64,000 nucleotides of DNA, from NCBI RefSeq assembly GCF_001687105.1, contig NZ_CP014595.1, positions 2,078,501 through 2,142,500 of the forward strand. Reading direction: 5' to 3'. Origin of the DNA: Salipiger sp. CCB-MM3 (lineage in GTDB: Bacteria; Pseudomonadota; Alphaproteobacteria; Rhodobacterales; Rhodobacteraceae). The notes under the pieces are model-generated. The model saw only the letters and a program-made list of their open reading frames with translations, did not search any database and was not told where the DNA came from. Positions 1-8,571 of the stretch are shown piece by piece. Both the position numbers and the translations under genes were made by a program. Every line of letters starts with the position of its first letter. Position 1 is the stretch's first letter.

Positions 1-660
1 ATCGCCCAGACGGTTTGCGATGATCTCATGCGGCGACGAGAAGGTGGCATCGATCACGCCTTGGCTGAGGCTTTCGAACAGCTCGCTCGACTGCATCTGC
101 ACCGGCGCGCCGCCGACGCTTTCCACGAAGGCCGCGTAGAAGGGCGAGCCCGAGCGGACCTTCAGACCCTTCATGTCGTCGGCGGTCTTCACCGGCTTGG
201 TCGACAGCAGGTCATAAAGCGGCGTGGTGTCGGACCCGAGGTACACCTGCCCATTGCGCGTAAACTCGGCCTGACAGGGTTCGCAGGTGGCGATGTATTC
301 GGTGACGGCGGACGAGACGACCATGGCGCTCGAGCCGAGCATCGACAGCTCCGAGACCAGCACGCTGTCGGGATATTCGGCGACGAAATAGGGCATCAGG
401 AGCGGGCCGAACTCGGTCACCCCGTCGCGCAGGCCGGTGGACATCTCGTTGGGTGCGACCAGCCCCGAGGGTGTGTCCATCCCGGTCCAGCGTCCGTCGG
501 TCAGCTCTTCGAGCTTCTTGAACATCACCGGATAGACATCCTTGGCGATGGCGTGGTTGGGGCCGAAGGCGCTGGTCGCGCGGATGGTATCGGCCGAGGC
601 GCTGACGGCCAGCGCCGAGATCGAGCAGGCGAGCAGGCTCGCGGCAATGCGCTTATTCAT
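1..660 (-). CDS. TRAP transporter solute-binding protein, DctP type (3' part beyond window)
   Basis: Periplasmic substrate-capture subunit of a tripartite ATP-independent periplasmic transporter. The visible 220 codons start with a typical signal peptide (MNKR, then a hydrophobic Ala/Leu-rich stretch ending in SASA) and continue into a mature start reading DTIRATSAF. The body follows the DctP pattern: a GMDTPSG stretch, LMPYFVAEYPDS, a DDMKGLKVRSG segment, and a Q(S)SELFESLSQGVID block where these proteins contact substrate. The gene runs off the left edge, so the C-terminus and the partner DctQ/DctM membrane genes are not visible. The substrate cannot be read. The adjacent MarR gene is transcribed the same way and may belong to the same unit or control it. 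Confidence 0.85.
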   Translation of the reverse strand, partial: MNKRIAASLLACSISALAVSASADTIRATSAFGPNHAIAKDVYPVMFKKLEELTDGRWTGMDTPSGLVAPNEMSTGLRDGVTEFGPLLMPYFVAEYPDSVLVSELSMLGSSAMVVSSAVTEYIATCEPCQAEFTRNGQVYLGSDTTPLYDLLSTKPVKTADDMKGLKVRSGSPFYAAFVESVGGAPVQMQSSELFESLSQGVIDATFSSPHEIIANRLGD

Positions 661-717
661 GAATTTCCTCCCGTTTGAACAACACGGCCGGCCTCCTCTG
701 CCGCCCGCGCAACTCCT

Positions 718-1191
718 CTAGCGCGCCTTGTCCTCGAGCCGTCCGAGGACGGTCATTAGGTGGGCGCGGTCTTCGTCGTTGAGGCGGCCGATGATTTCGT
801 CCTCGGCCGTTCTCACCCTCTCGGCGGCGTGGTCGCGCAAGCGGCGTCCGCGCAGCGTGGCGGTCAGCGCATAGCGCCGACGGTCGGTGGGAACCTTCTT
901 GCGGGCGATCAGCCCGCGCTGTTCCAGCTCGTCGATGATCACGACGAGGTTGGAGCGTTCCATCTGCAGGGCGTCCGCAAGCTCAGACTGAACGATGCCG
1001 GGGTTGTCGGTGATGATCGACAGGCACGAAAAGCTGACCACCCGCAGATCGTCCTCGGCCAGCACGCGCTGTGCCTCGGGCTGGATCTGCATATAGGCGC
1101 GCTTGAGCCGGTAGCCGATCAGATTGCCGAGCACCGTATCCTCCACTTTCGGCCCTTTGGGCGCCTCCGAAATATCGTCGGGATGCGTCAT
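718..1191 (-). CDS. MarR-family transcriptional regulator
   Basis: Winged-helix repressor of 157 aa, usual length for MarR. The middle carries the DNA-binding helices (GIVQSELADALQMERSNLVVIIDELEQRGLI) and the wing (RKKVPTDRRRYALTAT). A GAGGAGG ribosome site lies just before the ATG. A perfect 23-bp palindrome upstream (1226-1248) is the probable autoregulatory operator. It ends about 60 bases before the TRAP solute-binding gene, so it probably controls that transporter operon, perhaps sensing a small aromatic or carboxylic ligand; this is inferred from position only. Confidence 0.85.
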   Translation of the reverse strand: MTHPDDISEAPKGPKVEDTVLGNLIGYRLKRAYMQIQPEAQRVLAEDDLRVVSFSCLSIITDNPGIVQSELADALQMERSNLVVIIDELEQRGLIARKKVPTDRRRYALTATLRGRRLRDHAAERVRTAEDEIIGRLNDEDRAHLMTVLGRLEDKAR

Positions 1192-1225
1192 CGGGTTCCT
1201 CCTCGCTTAAAAGGCTATGGAGGAT

Positions 1226-1248
1226 AATAGTTATAGTCAATAACTATT
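1226..1248. promoter_or_regulatory. Probable MarR operator (perfect inverted repeat)
   Basis: AATAGTTAT, five bases, ATAACTATT: a perfect 9+9 palindrome in an AT-rich patch between the MarR gene (start at 1191) and the convergent end of the hydroxylase gene. Size and placement suit a MarR dimer. Binding is inferred. Confidence 0.55.
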
Positions 1249-1316
1249 TCCGAGGGTGCGCTACGGGCCGCCGTTGGGGGCGGCAGCCCGAGGAGGTTTC
1301 AAAGGGTCTTTCGGGG

Positions 1317-3170
1317 TCACGCGCGCAGCAGGAAGCCCTTGAAGAAATGTGAGATTTCTTCTGCCGCATCGAGCGGAAGCACCTGCGCCACATATTGGTC
1401 CGGGCGCAGGATCAGCAGCGCTCCGCGGGCCCTGTCGATGCCGCGAAGATCGAAGATATCGGGGCCATTTTGCGCCGGGCAAAAGACCTTCTCATAGTCG
1501 GTGAGTCCGTATTTGCCCTTCTTCGGCAGCAGCGCGCCCGGCAGGTCCTCGAGTCGCATCTCGCGGTGCGGGATCTGGAAGACGGCGCGCAGGTCGATCA
1601 CGCTGTCGGGGTCTGTCCCCTTGGGGGTGAAGCCCGCGATCACTGGCGCCAACGCGGCGCAAAGCTGCGCCACGGCACCGCCTGCTTGCCCGGCGTCGCC
1701 GGCGGGCGCGAAGGCCAGCACCCGCCAACGCCCATCCGCCTTGAAAGCATGGCCAAGCTGCACCGGCTTGGCATCCGCCAGCCGCACCACCGGCGCGGAA
1801 TGGAACCGTTTGCCGACAAGCTGCCCCGCCGCCAGCGCTTGATGTTCGGGTCCGCCGGTGATCAGCGAAGGGTCGTAACGCGTCTCGACCCCGGCGGTGT
1901 AACGCCCGTGCTGCTTGAAATAGCGCTGGAACTGTTCGGCCTCGGCGGCATCCTTGGGCTTGGCGCTGAACAGGCGCGCCATGTCGCGGTCGAAGTCGAT
2001 GAGTTCTTTGGCCTTGGCGCGGCGCTCTTCAGAGTAGGTGTCGAGCAGGGCAGGGGCCGCGCGCCCGCGCAGCACGGCAGCGAGTTTCCAGCCGAGGTTG
2101 AAGGTATCGGCCATGCTGACGTTCATGCCTTGCCCGGCCTTGGGGCTGTGGGTGTGGCAGGCGTCTCCGGCGATGAAGATGCGCGGGCTGCGGCTGCCAC
2201 GCATCGCCTCGGGCACGTCGTCGAACGCATCGCAGACGCGCTGGCCGATCTCATAGGCGGACCACCACGCCACTTCCTTCACCTCGAGCGTGTAGGGCGC
2301 AAGGATCGCCTGCGCCTTGGCGATCAGCATCTCGGCGCTGACATCGCGGTCGGCGGCGCGCTCCTCGCCGTGCAACTCGTCGAGCTCGATATACATGCGC
2401 ACCATGTAGCCACCCTCGCGCGGGATGATCAGCACGCTGCCCTCATCCGCCGACTGGATCGCCGCCTTGAGCCGGATGTCGGGGAAGTCCGTGACCGGCA
2501 GCACGTCCATCACCCCCCAAAGCTGGCGCGCCGACTCGCCCTTCAGCGCGTGGCCCATCGAGGCGCGCACCGTGCTGCGTGCGCCGTCGCAGCCAACGAC
2601 ATAGCGGGCGCGGATCGTCTCGGTGCCGGTCCCATCGAGGCATTTGAACGTTGCCTGCATCGGGTGGTCGGCATCGCCGGTCTCTGTCAGCTCCACCAAC
2701 TCGCGGTTGTAGTCCGGGGTCAGGCGGCGCGGGGAGTTGCGCATGATCTCGAGGTAAAAGTCATGCACCCGCGCCTGATTGAGGATCACATGCGGCATCT
2801 CCGAAAGGTCGTCCTCGACGTCCTGAATGCGGTCGGCGCGGTGTAGTGCGATGGTTGTGCCGGGGCGCCAGAAAGAGACCTCATTGACCCAATAGCCCTC
2901 TTTCATGACCTTTTCGGCAAAGCTGAAGGCCTCGAACATCTCGACCGAGCGGCAGGCGATCCCGTCGGCCTGTCCCACCTCCAGCGGGCCGGATTTGCGT
3001 TCGGTGATGCGGACCGAGATCTCGGGGAAGGCCGAAAGCTGCGCCGCCAGCGTCAGCCCGGCCGGGCCGCAGCCAACGATCAGAACGTCGACGTCCTGCG
3101 ATGTGGTTGCTTCCAGCGGCTCAGCAATGGCCGGATCGCCGGGGCGGAACCCGTTGAGGTGAAATTGCAT
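1317..3170 (-). CDS. FAD-dependent aromatic hydroxylase (phenol 2-monooxygenase / 3-hydroxybenzoate 4-hydroxylase family)
   Basis: Class A flavoprotein monooxygenase of 617 aa that hydroxylates a phenolic ring using NAD(P)H and O2. The FAD fingerprint GCGPAG is at residues 33-38, the CDGARS motif at 194-199 and the second FAD motif GDACH at 335-339, followed by SPKAGQGMN. The C-terminal third is the thioredoxin-like domain found in the phenol hydroxylase/MobA branch. I start at the ATG at 3170, which has GGAGG upstream; a longer reading frame exists but crosses the operator region. It is divergent from a MarR regulator, the classic arrangement for aromatic degradation genes. The ring-cleavage genes are not adjacent, so the substrate stays open. 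Confidence 0.85.
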   Translation of the reverse strand: MQFHLNGFRPGDPAIAEPLEATTSQDVDVLIVGCGPAGLTLAAQLSAFPEISVRITERKSGPLEVGQADGIACRSVEMFEAFSFAEKVMKEGYWVNEVSFWRPGTTIALHRADRIQDVEDDLSEMPHVILNQARVHDFYLEIMRNSPRRLTPDYNRELVELTETGDADHPMQATFKCLDGTGTETIRARYVVGCDGARSTVRASMGHALKGESARQLWGVMDVLPVTDFPDIRLKAAIQSADEGSVLIIPREGGYMVRMYIELDELHGEERAADRDVSAEMLIAKAQAILAPYTLEVKEVAWWSAYEIGQRVCDAFDDVPEAMRGSRSPRIFIAGDACHTHSPKAGQGMNVSMADTFNLGWKLAAVLRGRAAPALLDTYSEERRAKAKELIDFDRDMARLFSAKPKDAAEAEQFQRYFKQHGRYTAGVETRYDPSLITGGPEHQALAAGQLVGKRFHSAPVVRLADAKPVQLGHAFKADGRWRVLAFAPAGDAGQAGGAVAQLCAALAPVIAGFTPKGTDPDSVIDLRAVFQIPHREMRLEDLPGALLPKKGKYGLTDYEKVFCPAQNGPDIFDLRGIDRARGALLILRPDQYVAQVLPLDAAEEISHFFKGFLLRA

Positions 3171-3186
3171 GGCGAGGTCCTCCCAG

Positions 3187-3202
3187 ATGATACGTGTACT
3201 TA
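3187..3202. promoter_or_regulatory. Left arm of paired MarR operator
   Basis: ATGATACGTGTACTTA, whose reverse complement recurs with three mismatches at 3238-3253. Lies just upstream of the hydroxylase ribosome site in the divergent intergenic region. Confidence 0.55.
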
Positions 3203-3237
3203 CTATACAGCGCTGGACCAGGCCGGAGTCAATATGA

Positions 3238-3253
3238 TAAGTGTACGTATCAT
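3238..3253. promoter_or_regulatory. Right arm of paired MarR operator
   Basis: TAAGTGTACGTATCAT, inverted partner of 3187-3202 with 35 bases between. It sits immediately before the ribosome site of the MarR gene, so binding here would shut off the regulator itself while the left arm covers the hydroxylase promoter. Confidence 0.55.
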
Positions 3254-3270
3254 ATTTGGAGACCCACCCT

Positions 3271-3702
3271 TTGACCCAGCGCAACGACCTGTCCTCGATG
3301 CCCGGCCACCTGATCCGGCGGCTCAACCAGCGCTCGACGGCGGTGTTCCACGAGCGGATGAAAGCGGCGCCGGTAGAGCTGACGTCGGTGCAATATGCCG
3401 CGCTGGACGTGCTGTCGCAGAATCCCGGCATTGATCAGGCGAAGCTGGCGGCGCTCATCGCCTATGACCGGGCGACCATCGGCGAGGTGGTCAAACGGCT
3501 GGTGCAAAAAGGGCTGGTGGCCCGGCAGGTCAACGAAGAAGATCGCCGCGCCCGCAGCCTCAGCCTCACCGAGACGGGCGAGGCGGCGCGGGCCGAGGTG
3601 GCACCGCTGGTGGCACAGTTGCAGCCCGATATCCTCTGCGGGCTGACGGAAGAAGAGCGGGCGCAGTTCATCGCGCTCGCCCGCAAGGTGGTGGACAGCT
3701 GA
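3271..3702 (+). CDS. MarR-family regulator, divergent from the aromatic hydroxylase
   Basis: Winged-helix regulator of about 143 aa (GIDQAKLAALIAYDRATIG recognition region; wing NEEDRRARSLSLTETG). A GTG at 3241 would give 153 aa but would lie inside the operator arm. The TTG at 3271 has GGAGA eight bases upstream and I prefer it. Divergent pairing with the flavin hydroxylase and the two-armed operator between them suggest that it represses the hydroxylase until the aromatic substrate binds. Start-codon choice is the main uncertainty. Confidence 0.82.
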   Translation: MTQRNDLSSMPGHLIRRLNQRSTAVFHERMKAAPVELTSVQYAALDVLSQNPGIDQAKLAALIAYDRATIGEVVKRLVQKGLVARQVNEEDRRARSLSLTETGEAARAEVAPLVAQLQPDILCGLTEEERAQFIALARKVVDS

Positions 3703-3764
3703 CCCGTTAAACCCTGCGGCAAAATTTCCGCAGGCGGGGGGATGACTTCGGCTTTGCTTGCAAT

Positions 3765-3786
3765 ACATTCCTTACAAAGAATATGT
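3765..3786. promoter_or_regulatory. ATTC-N8-GAAT operator (SqrR/BigR type)
   Basis: ATTC (3767-3770), eight bases, GAAT (3779-3782) upstream of a persulfide-dioxygenase-like gene. This is the spacing I recall for the Rhodobacter SqrR persulfide-sensing repressor. The same pattern recurs at 25952-25967. Confidence 0.6.
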
Positions 3787-3830
3787 AAGGGCGGCACCGA
3801 TCCGCCCGACAGCCGAAGAAGGAAAGCCAA

Positions 3831-4703
3831 ATGACTATCAGCCCCGTCGTGAAGACTTTCTGGGACGAGCCGACCGGAAGCTGGCAATACGTCTTCCATG
3901 ACCCCGACAGCATGAAGGGCGCGATCGTCGACCCGGTGCTGGATTTCGACCCGCTGGCCGGGGCCACGCGCACCCATAACGCCGACGCGATCATCGCCTA
4001 TGTGCAGGAGGCCGGGATCGAGATCACCTATATCCTCGACACCCACCCGCATGCCGACCATTTCTCTGCCGCGCCCTACATCAAGTCGAAGATCGGCGGC
4101 ACCACCGCCATCGGCGAAAAGGTGAAGGACGTGCAAAAGCTCTGGCAGGGCATCTACAACCTGCCCGATCTGCCCACCGACGGCGCGCAATGGGATGTGC
4201 TCTTTGCCGATGGCGACGAATTCACCGTCGGCGCGGTCCCGGTGAAGGTGATCTTCAGCCCCGGTCACACGCTGGCCTCGATCACCTATGTCGCCGGGGA
4301 TGCGGCCTTTGTGCATGACACCTTCATGATGCCCGACAGCGGCACCTCGCGCGCGGATTTCCCCGGCGGCAGTTCCGCGCAGCTTTACGAGAGCCTGATG
4401 AAGATCCTCGCGCTGCCCGAGGACACGCGGCTCTACGTCGGGCACGACTATGCCCCCGAGGGGCGCGAGGCGCAGTGCTGCGCCACGGTGGCCGAGCACA
4501 AGGCGAAGAACATCCACCTCAAGGACGACCCGTCCGAGCAGGAATACCGCGCGGTGCGCGACAAGCGCGACGGTACGCTGCCTCTGCCGAAACTGATGCT
4601 GGCGGCGCTGCAGGTGAATATCCGCGGCGGGCGCCTGCCCGATCCCGAGGACAACGGTCGCAGCTACCTGAAGATCCCGCTCAACTATTTCGATCCGCGC
4701 TGA
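3831..4703 (+). CDS. MBL-fold hydrolase, persulfide dioxygenase-like (ETHE1/Blh group)
   Basis: Metallo-beta-lactamase-fold protein of 290 aa probably acting on glutathione persulfide in sulfide detoxification. The metal motif THPHADH is near residue 72, a second ligand region reads FSPGHTLASITY, and HDTFMMPDSGTSRADFPGG is a strong persulfide-dioxygenase signature; the final histidine is in VGHDY. It lacks the N-terminal DUF442 domain of full Blh proteins. It is monocistronic, with an ATTC-N8-GAAT operator about 50 bases upstream, so control by a persulfide-sensing ArsR-type repressor (not present in this window) is likely. No sulfide:quinone reductase or rhodanese gene is adjacent. Confidence 0.8.
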   Translation: MTISPVVKTFWDEPTGSWQYVFHDPDSMKGAIVDPVLDFDPLAGATRTHNADAIIAYVQEAGIEITYILDTHPHADHFSAAPYIKSKIGGTTAIGEKVKDVQKLWQGIYNLPDLPTDGAQWDVLFADGDEFTVGAVPVKVIFSPGHTLASITYVAGDAAFVHDTFMMPDSGTSRADFPGGSSAQLYESLMKILALPEDTRLYVGHDYAPEGREAQCCATVAEHKAKNIHLKDDPSEQEYRAVRDKRDGTLPLPKLMLAALQVNIRGGRLPDPEDNGRSYLKIPLNYFDPR

Positions 4704-4720
4704 CCCGCGCCGGATCAAAA

Positions 4721-4755
4721 AACGGGGTGCCGGGGCGTTTGCCCCGGTCCCCGAA
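4721..4755. terminator. Hairpin between convergent genes
   Basis: CCGGGGC, GTTT, GCCCCGG with an outer CGGGG/CCCCG pair. It separates the MBL gene from the convergent hydrolase gene. No long T run, so termination is probable, not certain. Confidence 0.45.
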
Positions 4756-4778
4756 TGGATCAGACCCTGCTAGGGACG

Positions 4779-5429
4779 TCAGGCCCTGACCGCAACATGG
4801 CCCGCCATGCGCTCGAATTCCGCAAGGCAGGTGTCCAGACCGATCACATCGGCGTATTTCGCATTCATGTCGAAGAGATTGGCCTCATGCGGGCCTTCGT
4901 GCCGGTCGCCGCAGGCCTCGCGCACCACCAGCGTGCGGAACCCGTGGCTCATGGCATCGACGCAAGAGGCGCGCACGCAGCCCGAGGTGGTCAGCCCCGT
5001 CAGGATCACGCTGTCGCAGCCCATGGCGTGCAGGGTCGAGGCGAGCGAGGTGCCGAAGAAGGCCGACGGATATTGCTTGGGAACCACCAACTCGTCCTCC
5101 TCGGGCGCCAGACCTTCGGCGAACTCGGCGGTGGCGCGGCCCGGCAGAAAGGCTTCCAGCGGGGCGGCCTTTTCAAAGAACCGCCCGCCGTCGATGCCGC
5201 TGGGGTGCAGCGCCATGCGCGTCAGCACCACCGGAACCCCTGCCGCCCGCGCCGCGGCGCGCAGATCCAGCGCCGCCGCCAGCGCGCGCACCGCGCCGGG
5301 ACCGGCGAACAGCGGGCAGGCCTCGTCGTAATAGGCGTGGGCGAAGTCGATCAGCACCAGCGCCGGACGCGCGCCAAAGCCCACCTGCCGGTCGTAGACA
5401 CCTGAATAATTCTCCGCCGCGCCGCTCAC
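4779..5429 (-). CDS. Isochorismatase-family cysteine hydrolase (N-carbamoylsarcosine amidase / maleamate amidase-like)
   Basis: Cysteine hydrolase of 216 aa that cleaves amide or carbamoyl C-N bonds. The triad is visible: Asp28 in LVLIDFA, Lys118 in VVPKQYPSAFFGT, Cys151 in TTSGCVRASC. The extra N-terminal segment (YSGVYDRQVGFGARPALV) is typical of the carbamoylsarcosine/maleamate amidase branch, not of classical RutB. It is the last gene of the RutA-like operon, two bases after the flavin reductase gene. By position it could take the RutB role of hydrolysing the ureido intermediate, but this is inference; a role on a different amide is equally possible. Confidence 0.83.
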   Translation of the reverse strand: MSGAAENYSGVYDRQVGFGARPALVLIDFAHAYYDEACPLFAGPGAVRALAAALDLRAAARAAGVPVVLTRMALHPSGIDGGRFFEKAAPLEAFLPGRATAEFAEGLAPEEDELVVPKQYPSAFFGTSLASTLHAMGCDSVILTGLTTSGCVRASCVDAMSHGFRTLVVREACGDRHEGPHEANLFDMNAKYADVIGLDTCLAEFERMAGHVAVRA

Positions 5430-5431
5430 GT

Positions 5432-5923
5432 TCAGACCACCTCGGCCTTGACCAGATGCTCGAACTTGCCGTCGTGGTAGAGCAGCGGATCGGAATCGCT
5501 GCCCCAGTCGGTCACCGCGATCACCTCGCCGATAAAGATCGTATGGGTGCCAAAGCTGCTCTTCTGCGCCGGGCGGCAGTCAAAGCTCACCTGCGCGCCG
5601 CGCAGCGCCGGGGCACCGGTCTCAAGCTCGCTCCACTCGCCCACTTCAAAACGGGTCTCGCGGTCCTTCGGCATGGCAAAGCGCGTGGCGATGTCCTGCT
5701 GGTCGCGCGACAGCACGTTCACGCAGAAGGACTCGGCTTCGCTCAGATGCTCGTGGATCGAGGCAGAGGCGTTGACGCAGATCAGCAGGCTCGGCGGCTC
5801 GGCGCTAAGCGAGGTCACGGCGGTGGCGATCAGCCCATGCCGCGCGCCACCCGTCTCACAGGTGATCAGCGAGACACCAGCGGCGAGCCGGCGCATGCCG
5901 TTCTTGAAATCATTGGGGTCCAT
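5432..5923 (-). CDS. Flavin reductase, RutF/HpaC type
   Basis: NAD(P)H:FMN oxidoreductase of 163 aa with the FMN-binding split-barrel fold (GVSLITCET, TAVTSLSAEPPSLLICVN, FCVNVLS, and the late SFGTHTIFIGEV block). Such enzymes feed reduced FMN to a partner oxygenase; here the partner is the RutA-like protein two genes upstream. Its ATG shares one base with the amidase stop (TGATG), so the two are translationally coupled. Confidence 0.88.
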   Translation of the reverse strand: MDPNDFKNGMRRLAAGVSLITCETGGARHGLIATAVTSLSAEPPSLLICVNASASIHEHLSEAESFCVNVLSRDQQDIATRFAMPKDRETRFEVGEWSELETGAPALRGAQVSFDCRPAQKSSFGTHTIFIGEVIAVTDWGSDSDPLLYHDGKFEHLVKAEVV

Positions 5924-7209
5924 CAGTCGTCCTTTCTTTCCATCGCGGCGGGCCGGGAGAGAGCCATCGCCGGTGCGATCTGCGCGGCCAACCGGATCAG
6001 CCGGCGGTCCTGCGCGCGCGCTGCCACCAGTTGTACACCCAGCGGCAGCAGGTCCGCGCTTACTGGAACATGAATGCAGGGCAGTTGCATCGCCGTCCAG
6101 AGCGCATTGAATTTCGGGTTGCCCGGCGTGCGGCCCGGCGGCGCGAAACCGGGGGCCGAGGGGGCGATCACCGCGTCATAGGGCGCGGCAAGAGTTTCAA
6201 AGGCGCGGCGGTGGTCTGCAAGCCGGTCGTAGGCCTCGAACATCTGCCGCGCGCTATGGCCTTCGCGGCGATCCGCGCGGGCGATGAAATCATCGTGAAC
6301 CAGCGGGCCACGGTGGCGCAGGTTGCGGAAGGCGGCGGCCCCCTCGCTCAGCAGCACGCAGCGGTGCAGCGCATCGAGATCGGCCATCTCCTCGGGCAGG
6401 TCGAGCCAGTCCACATCGGCGAGCGGCGCCAGCCGCTCGGGCAGAACCTCCAGCAGCGCCAGCATCTCGGGGGCCAGCTCGTCGACATAGGGCGTGCGGC
6501 ACAGCGCCAGCCGGGGCCGGGCAGGGGGCGTCTCACCGCCGGGGAAACCATAAACATCGCCCAAGAGGTCAAGATCGGCATAGGAACGCGCGTACAGCCC
6601 CACCGTGTCGAGGCTGGCGGCATAGAGCTTCACCCCCTCGGCAGAGATCATCCCCCAGCTTGGCTTGATCGCCGGCACGCCGCAGAAGGCTGCGGGGCGG
6701 ATGGTCGAGCCGCCGGTCTGTGTACCAAGCGCCAGCGGCACATGGAAATCCGCCACGGCGGCGGCGGATCCCGCCGAAGAGCCGCCCGCGGTGCGCGACG
6801 GATCGGCGGGGCAGCCGGTCACCGCGTTGCGCCCGGCAGCGGCGAACTCGGTGGTGTCCGTTTTGCCAAGAATGATCGCCCCCGCCGCGCGCAGCAGCTC
6901 GACGCAGGGCGCGTCATCGCTGGGGCGGCGGGTGCTGTAGAGCGGCGAGTTGTGCGTGGTCGGCAGGTCTGCCGTGTCGATGACATCCTTGATGCCGACA
7001 GGGATCCCCGCCAGCGGGCGCGGATCCGAGGCGGCAATGGCGCTGGCCTCTGCCTCGGCGCGCGGGTTGAGGCTCAGCCACGCGCGGATCTCGCCGTCAC
7101 GCTCGGCGATCCGGGCAAGGCAGGCGCGGGTCAGGTCTCGGGGCGTCAACCGGCCATCGCGCATCAGCGCGCGGGCGGAGGTGGCGTCGAGCCGGAAAAG
7201 GTCAGTCAT
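5923..7209 (-). CDS. Amidase-signature family hydrolase (first amidase of the Rut-like locus)
   Basis: Amidase of 428 aa with the Ser-cisSer-Lys triad: Lys74 in VGIKDVID, cis-Ser144 in AGGSSAGSA, nucleophile Ser168 in TQTGGSTIRPA. It belongs to the GatA/AtzE/AtzF-like superfamily, which hydrolyses amides, biuret or allophanate-type compounds. I start at the ATG at 7209 (MTDLFRL), not at the further upstream ATG at 7260. It lies between the RutA-like gene (91 bases upstream) and the flavin reductase gene (one-base overlap). No amidase-signature enzyme belongs to the E. coli rut operon, so it marks this as a variant pathway. The substrate is unknown. Confidence 0.83.
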   Translation of the reverse strand: MTDLFRLDATSARALMRDGRLTPRDLTRACLARIAERDGEIRAWLSLNPRAEAEASAIAASDPRPLAGIPVGIKDVIDTADLPTTHNSPLYSTRRPSDDAPCVELLRAAGAIILGKTDTTEFAAAGRNAVTGCPADPSRTAGGSSAGSAAAVADFHVPLALGTQTGGSTIRPAAFCGVPAIKPSWGMISAEGVKLYAASLDTVGLYARSYADLDLLGDVYGFPGGETPPARPRLALCRTPYVDELAPEMLALLEVLPERLAPLADVDWLDLPEEMADLDALHRCVLLSEGAAAFRNLRHRGPLVHDDFIARADRREGHSARQMFEAYDRLADHRRAFETLAAPYDAVIAPSAPGFAPPGRTPGNPKFNALWTAMQLPCIHVPVSADLLPLGVQLVAARAQDRRLIRLAAQIAPAMALSRPAAMERKDD

Positions 7210-7300
7210 CGGGTGGTCCGTGGTATGTGCGGCCGCCCCCAAAAACACAGAGGGGAGCAAAGGGGCGGCCGCGCCAGTCAGCTGAATGAAGCCCGCAGGC

Positions 7301-8380
7301 TCAGGCGGCCTTGAGCTTGTGGCTGCGCGACTGCATCAGCGGCTGGATCTTCTGGCCGAAGGTGTCGATCCCTTCGAGGAAGTCATCGAAGGTCATCATG
7401 ATGCCCTTCACGCCTTCCACTTCGGCGGCCTCGTCGAGCATCTTGGCGACCGTCGCATAAGATCCGACCAGCGTGCCCATGTTGAAGTTCACCGCGCCTT
7501 CGGGGATCGCCATATGCTTGGCGGTGGAGGTGCCGTCGCGGCCCTGATCGACGTTGGACTGGTCGATCAGCCACTTCAGCGCGTCCATATCGGCCTCGTC
7601 GTGGTACTTCTGCCACTTGGCCATGGCCGCTTCGTCGGTCTCGTCGGCGATGACCATGAACAGCACATAGGCGCCCACGTCCCGGCCCGATTCCTTGCTG
7701 GCCGCCACGAGGTTCTTCGAGTTTTCCTCAAAGGCTGTGGGCGTGTTGATCCCATTACCGAGGATGAAGTTGTAATCGGCGTATTCGGCGGCGAACTTCA
7801 TGCCGCGCGGGCTCATGCCCGCGGCGACGATCTCGACATCGCCTGCCGGCGGCGGCGAGAGCTTGCAGTCGTCCATGGTGAAATGCTCGCCCTTGAGGTC
7901 CGAGCTTCCGGTGCCCCAGAGGTCCTTCATCACCTGCACGTATTCGGTCGCGTAATCGTAGCGGTAGCCGAACCACTCGTTGCCCGGCCACAGGCCCATC
8001 TGGCTGTATTCGCCCTCGGCCCAGCCGGTGACGATGTTGACGCCGAACCGGCCCGGCGCGATCGAGCTGATCGTCGAGGCCATGCGCGCCACGATTGCCG
8101 GCGGCAGCGTCAGGATGGCGGTGGAGGCAAAGAGCTTGATCTCCGAGGTCACGGCGGCAAGCCCGGCCATCAGGGTAAAGCTTTCCAGCGCGTGGTCCCA
8201 GAACTCGGTCTCGCCGCCGAAGCCGCGCAGCTTGACCATCGACAGGGCGAACTCCAGCCCATAGCTCTCGGCCTTCTGCACCACCTGTTTGTTGAGGTCG
8301 AACGTCGCCATGTACTGTGGCGAGCCCTTGGAGATCAGCCAGCCGTTGTTGGCGATCGGAATGAAGACACCCATATCCAT
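7301..8380 (-). CDS. rutA: RutA-like flavin-dependent oxygenase (pyrimidine monooxygenase)
   Basis: Bacterial-luciferase-fold FMNH2-dependent oxygenase of 359 aa. It keeps long blocks I recognise from E. coli Rut[89 protein letters not shown] and TFDDFLEGI. RutA splits the uracil ring at an amide bond through a flavin-peroxide, giving ureidoacrylate. An AGGAGA site precedes the ATG. It is the first gene of a leftward unit with amidase, flavin reductase and hydrolase genes, and GTCCGGAC-type boxes stand just upstream. Whether the substrate is uracil is uncertain, because several rut genes are missing. Confidence 0.88.
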   Translation of the reverse strand: MDMGVFIPIANNGWLISKGSPQYMATFDLNKQVVQKAESYGLEFALSMVKLRGFGGETEFWDHALESFTLMAGLAAVTSEIKLFASTAILTLPPAIVARMASTISSIAPGRFGVNIVTGWAEGEYSQMGLWPGNEWFGYRYDYATEYVQVMKDLWGTGSSDLKGEHFTMDDCKLSPPPAGDVEIVAAGMSPRGMKFAAEYADYNFILGNGINTPTAFEENSKNLVAASKESGRDVGAYVLFMVIADETDEAAMAKWQKYHDEADMDALKWLIDQSNVDQGRDGTSTAKHMAIPEGAVNFNMGTLVGSYATVAKMLDEAAEVEGVKGIMMTFDDFLEGIDTFGQKIQPLMQSRSHKLKAA

Positions 8381-8417
8381 GTGAATTCTCCTGCTGGACG
8401 TATCGTCTTTTTTGTAT

Positions 8418-8436
8418 GTCCGAACTTAGTCCGGGC
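8418..8436. promoter_or_regulatory. Tandem GntR boxes in the rutA promoter
   Basis: Two imperfect copies of the GTCCGGAC core (GTCCGAAC at 8418-8425 and GTCCGGGC at 8429-8436), 11 bases apart, about 40-55 bases before the rutA-like start. Confidence 0.5.
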
Positions 8437-8467
8437 ATTGCGACGCAGGTCCAGCAGGGACCGCAGG

Positions 8468-8481
8468 AAAGTCCGGACTTT
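8468..8481. promoter_or_regulatory. Perfect GntR operator upstream of rutA
   Basis: AAAGTCCGGACTTT, a perfect 14-bp palindrome, with a further imperfect core GTCCGGTC at 8490-8497. It lies between the regulator's 3' end and the rutA-like gene. Confidence 0.6.
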
Positions 8482-8571
8482 TGCGCATTGTCCGGTCGGC
8501 TGGTGATTTTCTGGGCAAACCGGCGCCGCGCTGTCAGCCGCTTGGGCGCTGCGCGAGCCGTGGGGCGGCGC

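Noticed and set aside
3241..3271. GTG start for the second MarR gene
   Set aside because: It lies inside the operator arm and lacks a ribosome site; TTG 3271 has one.
3713..3734. CCTGCGG/CCGCAGG hairpin after the second MarR gene as a terminator
   Set aside because: Seven-base stem with no T run; may be only part of the leader of the MBL gene.
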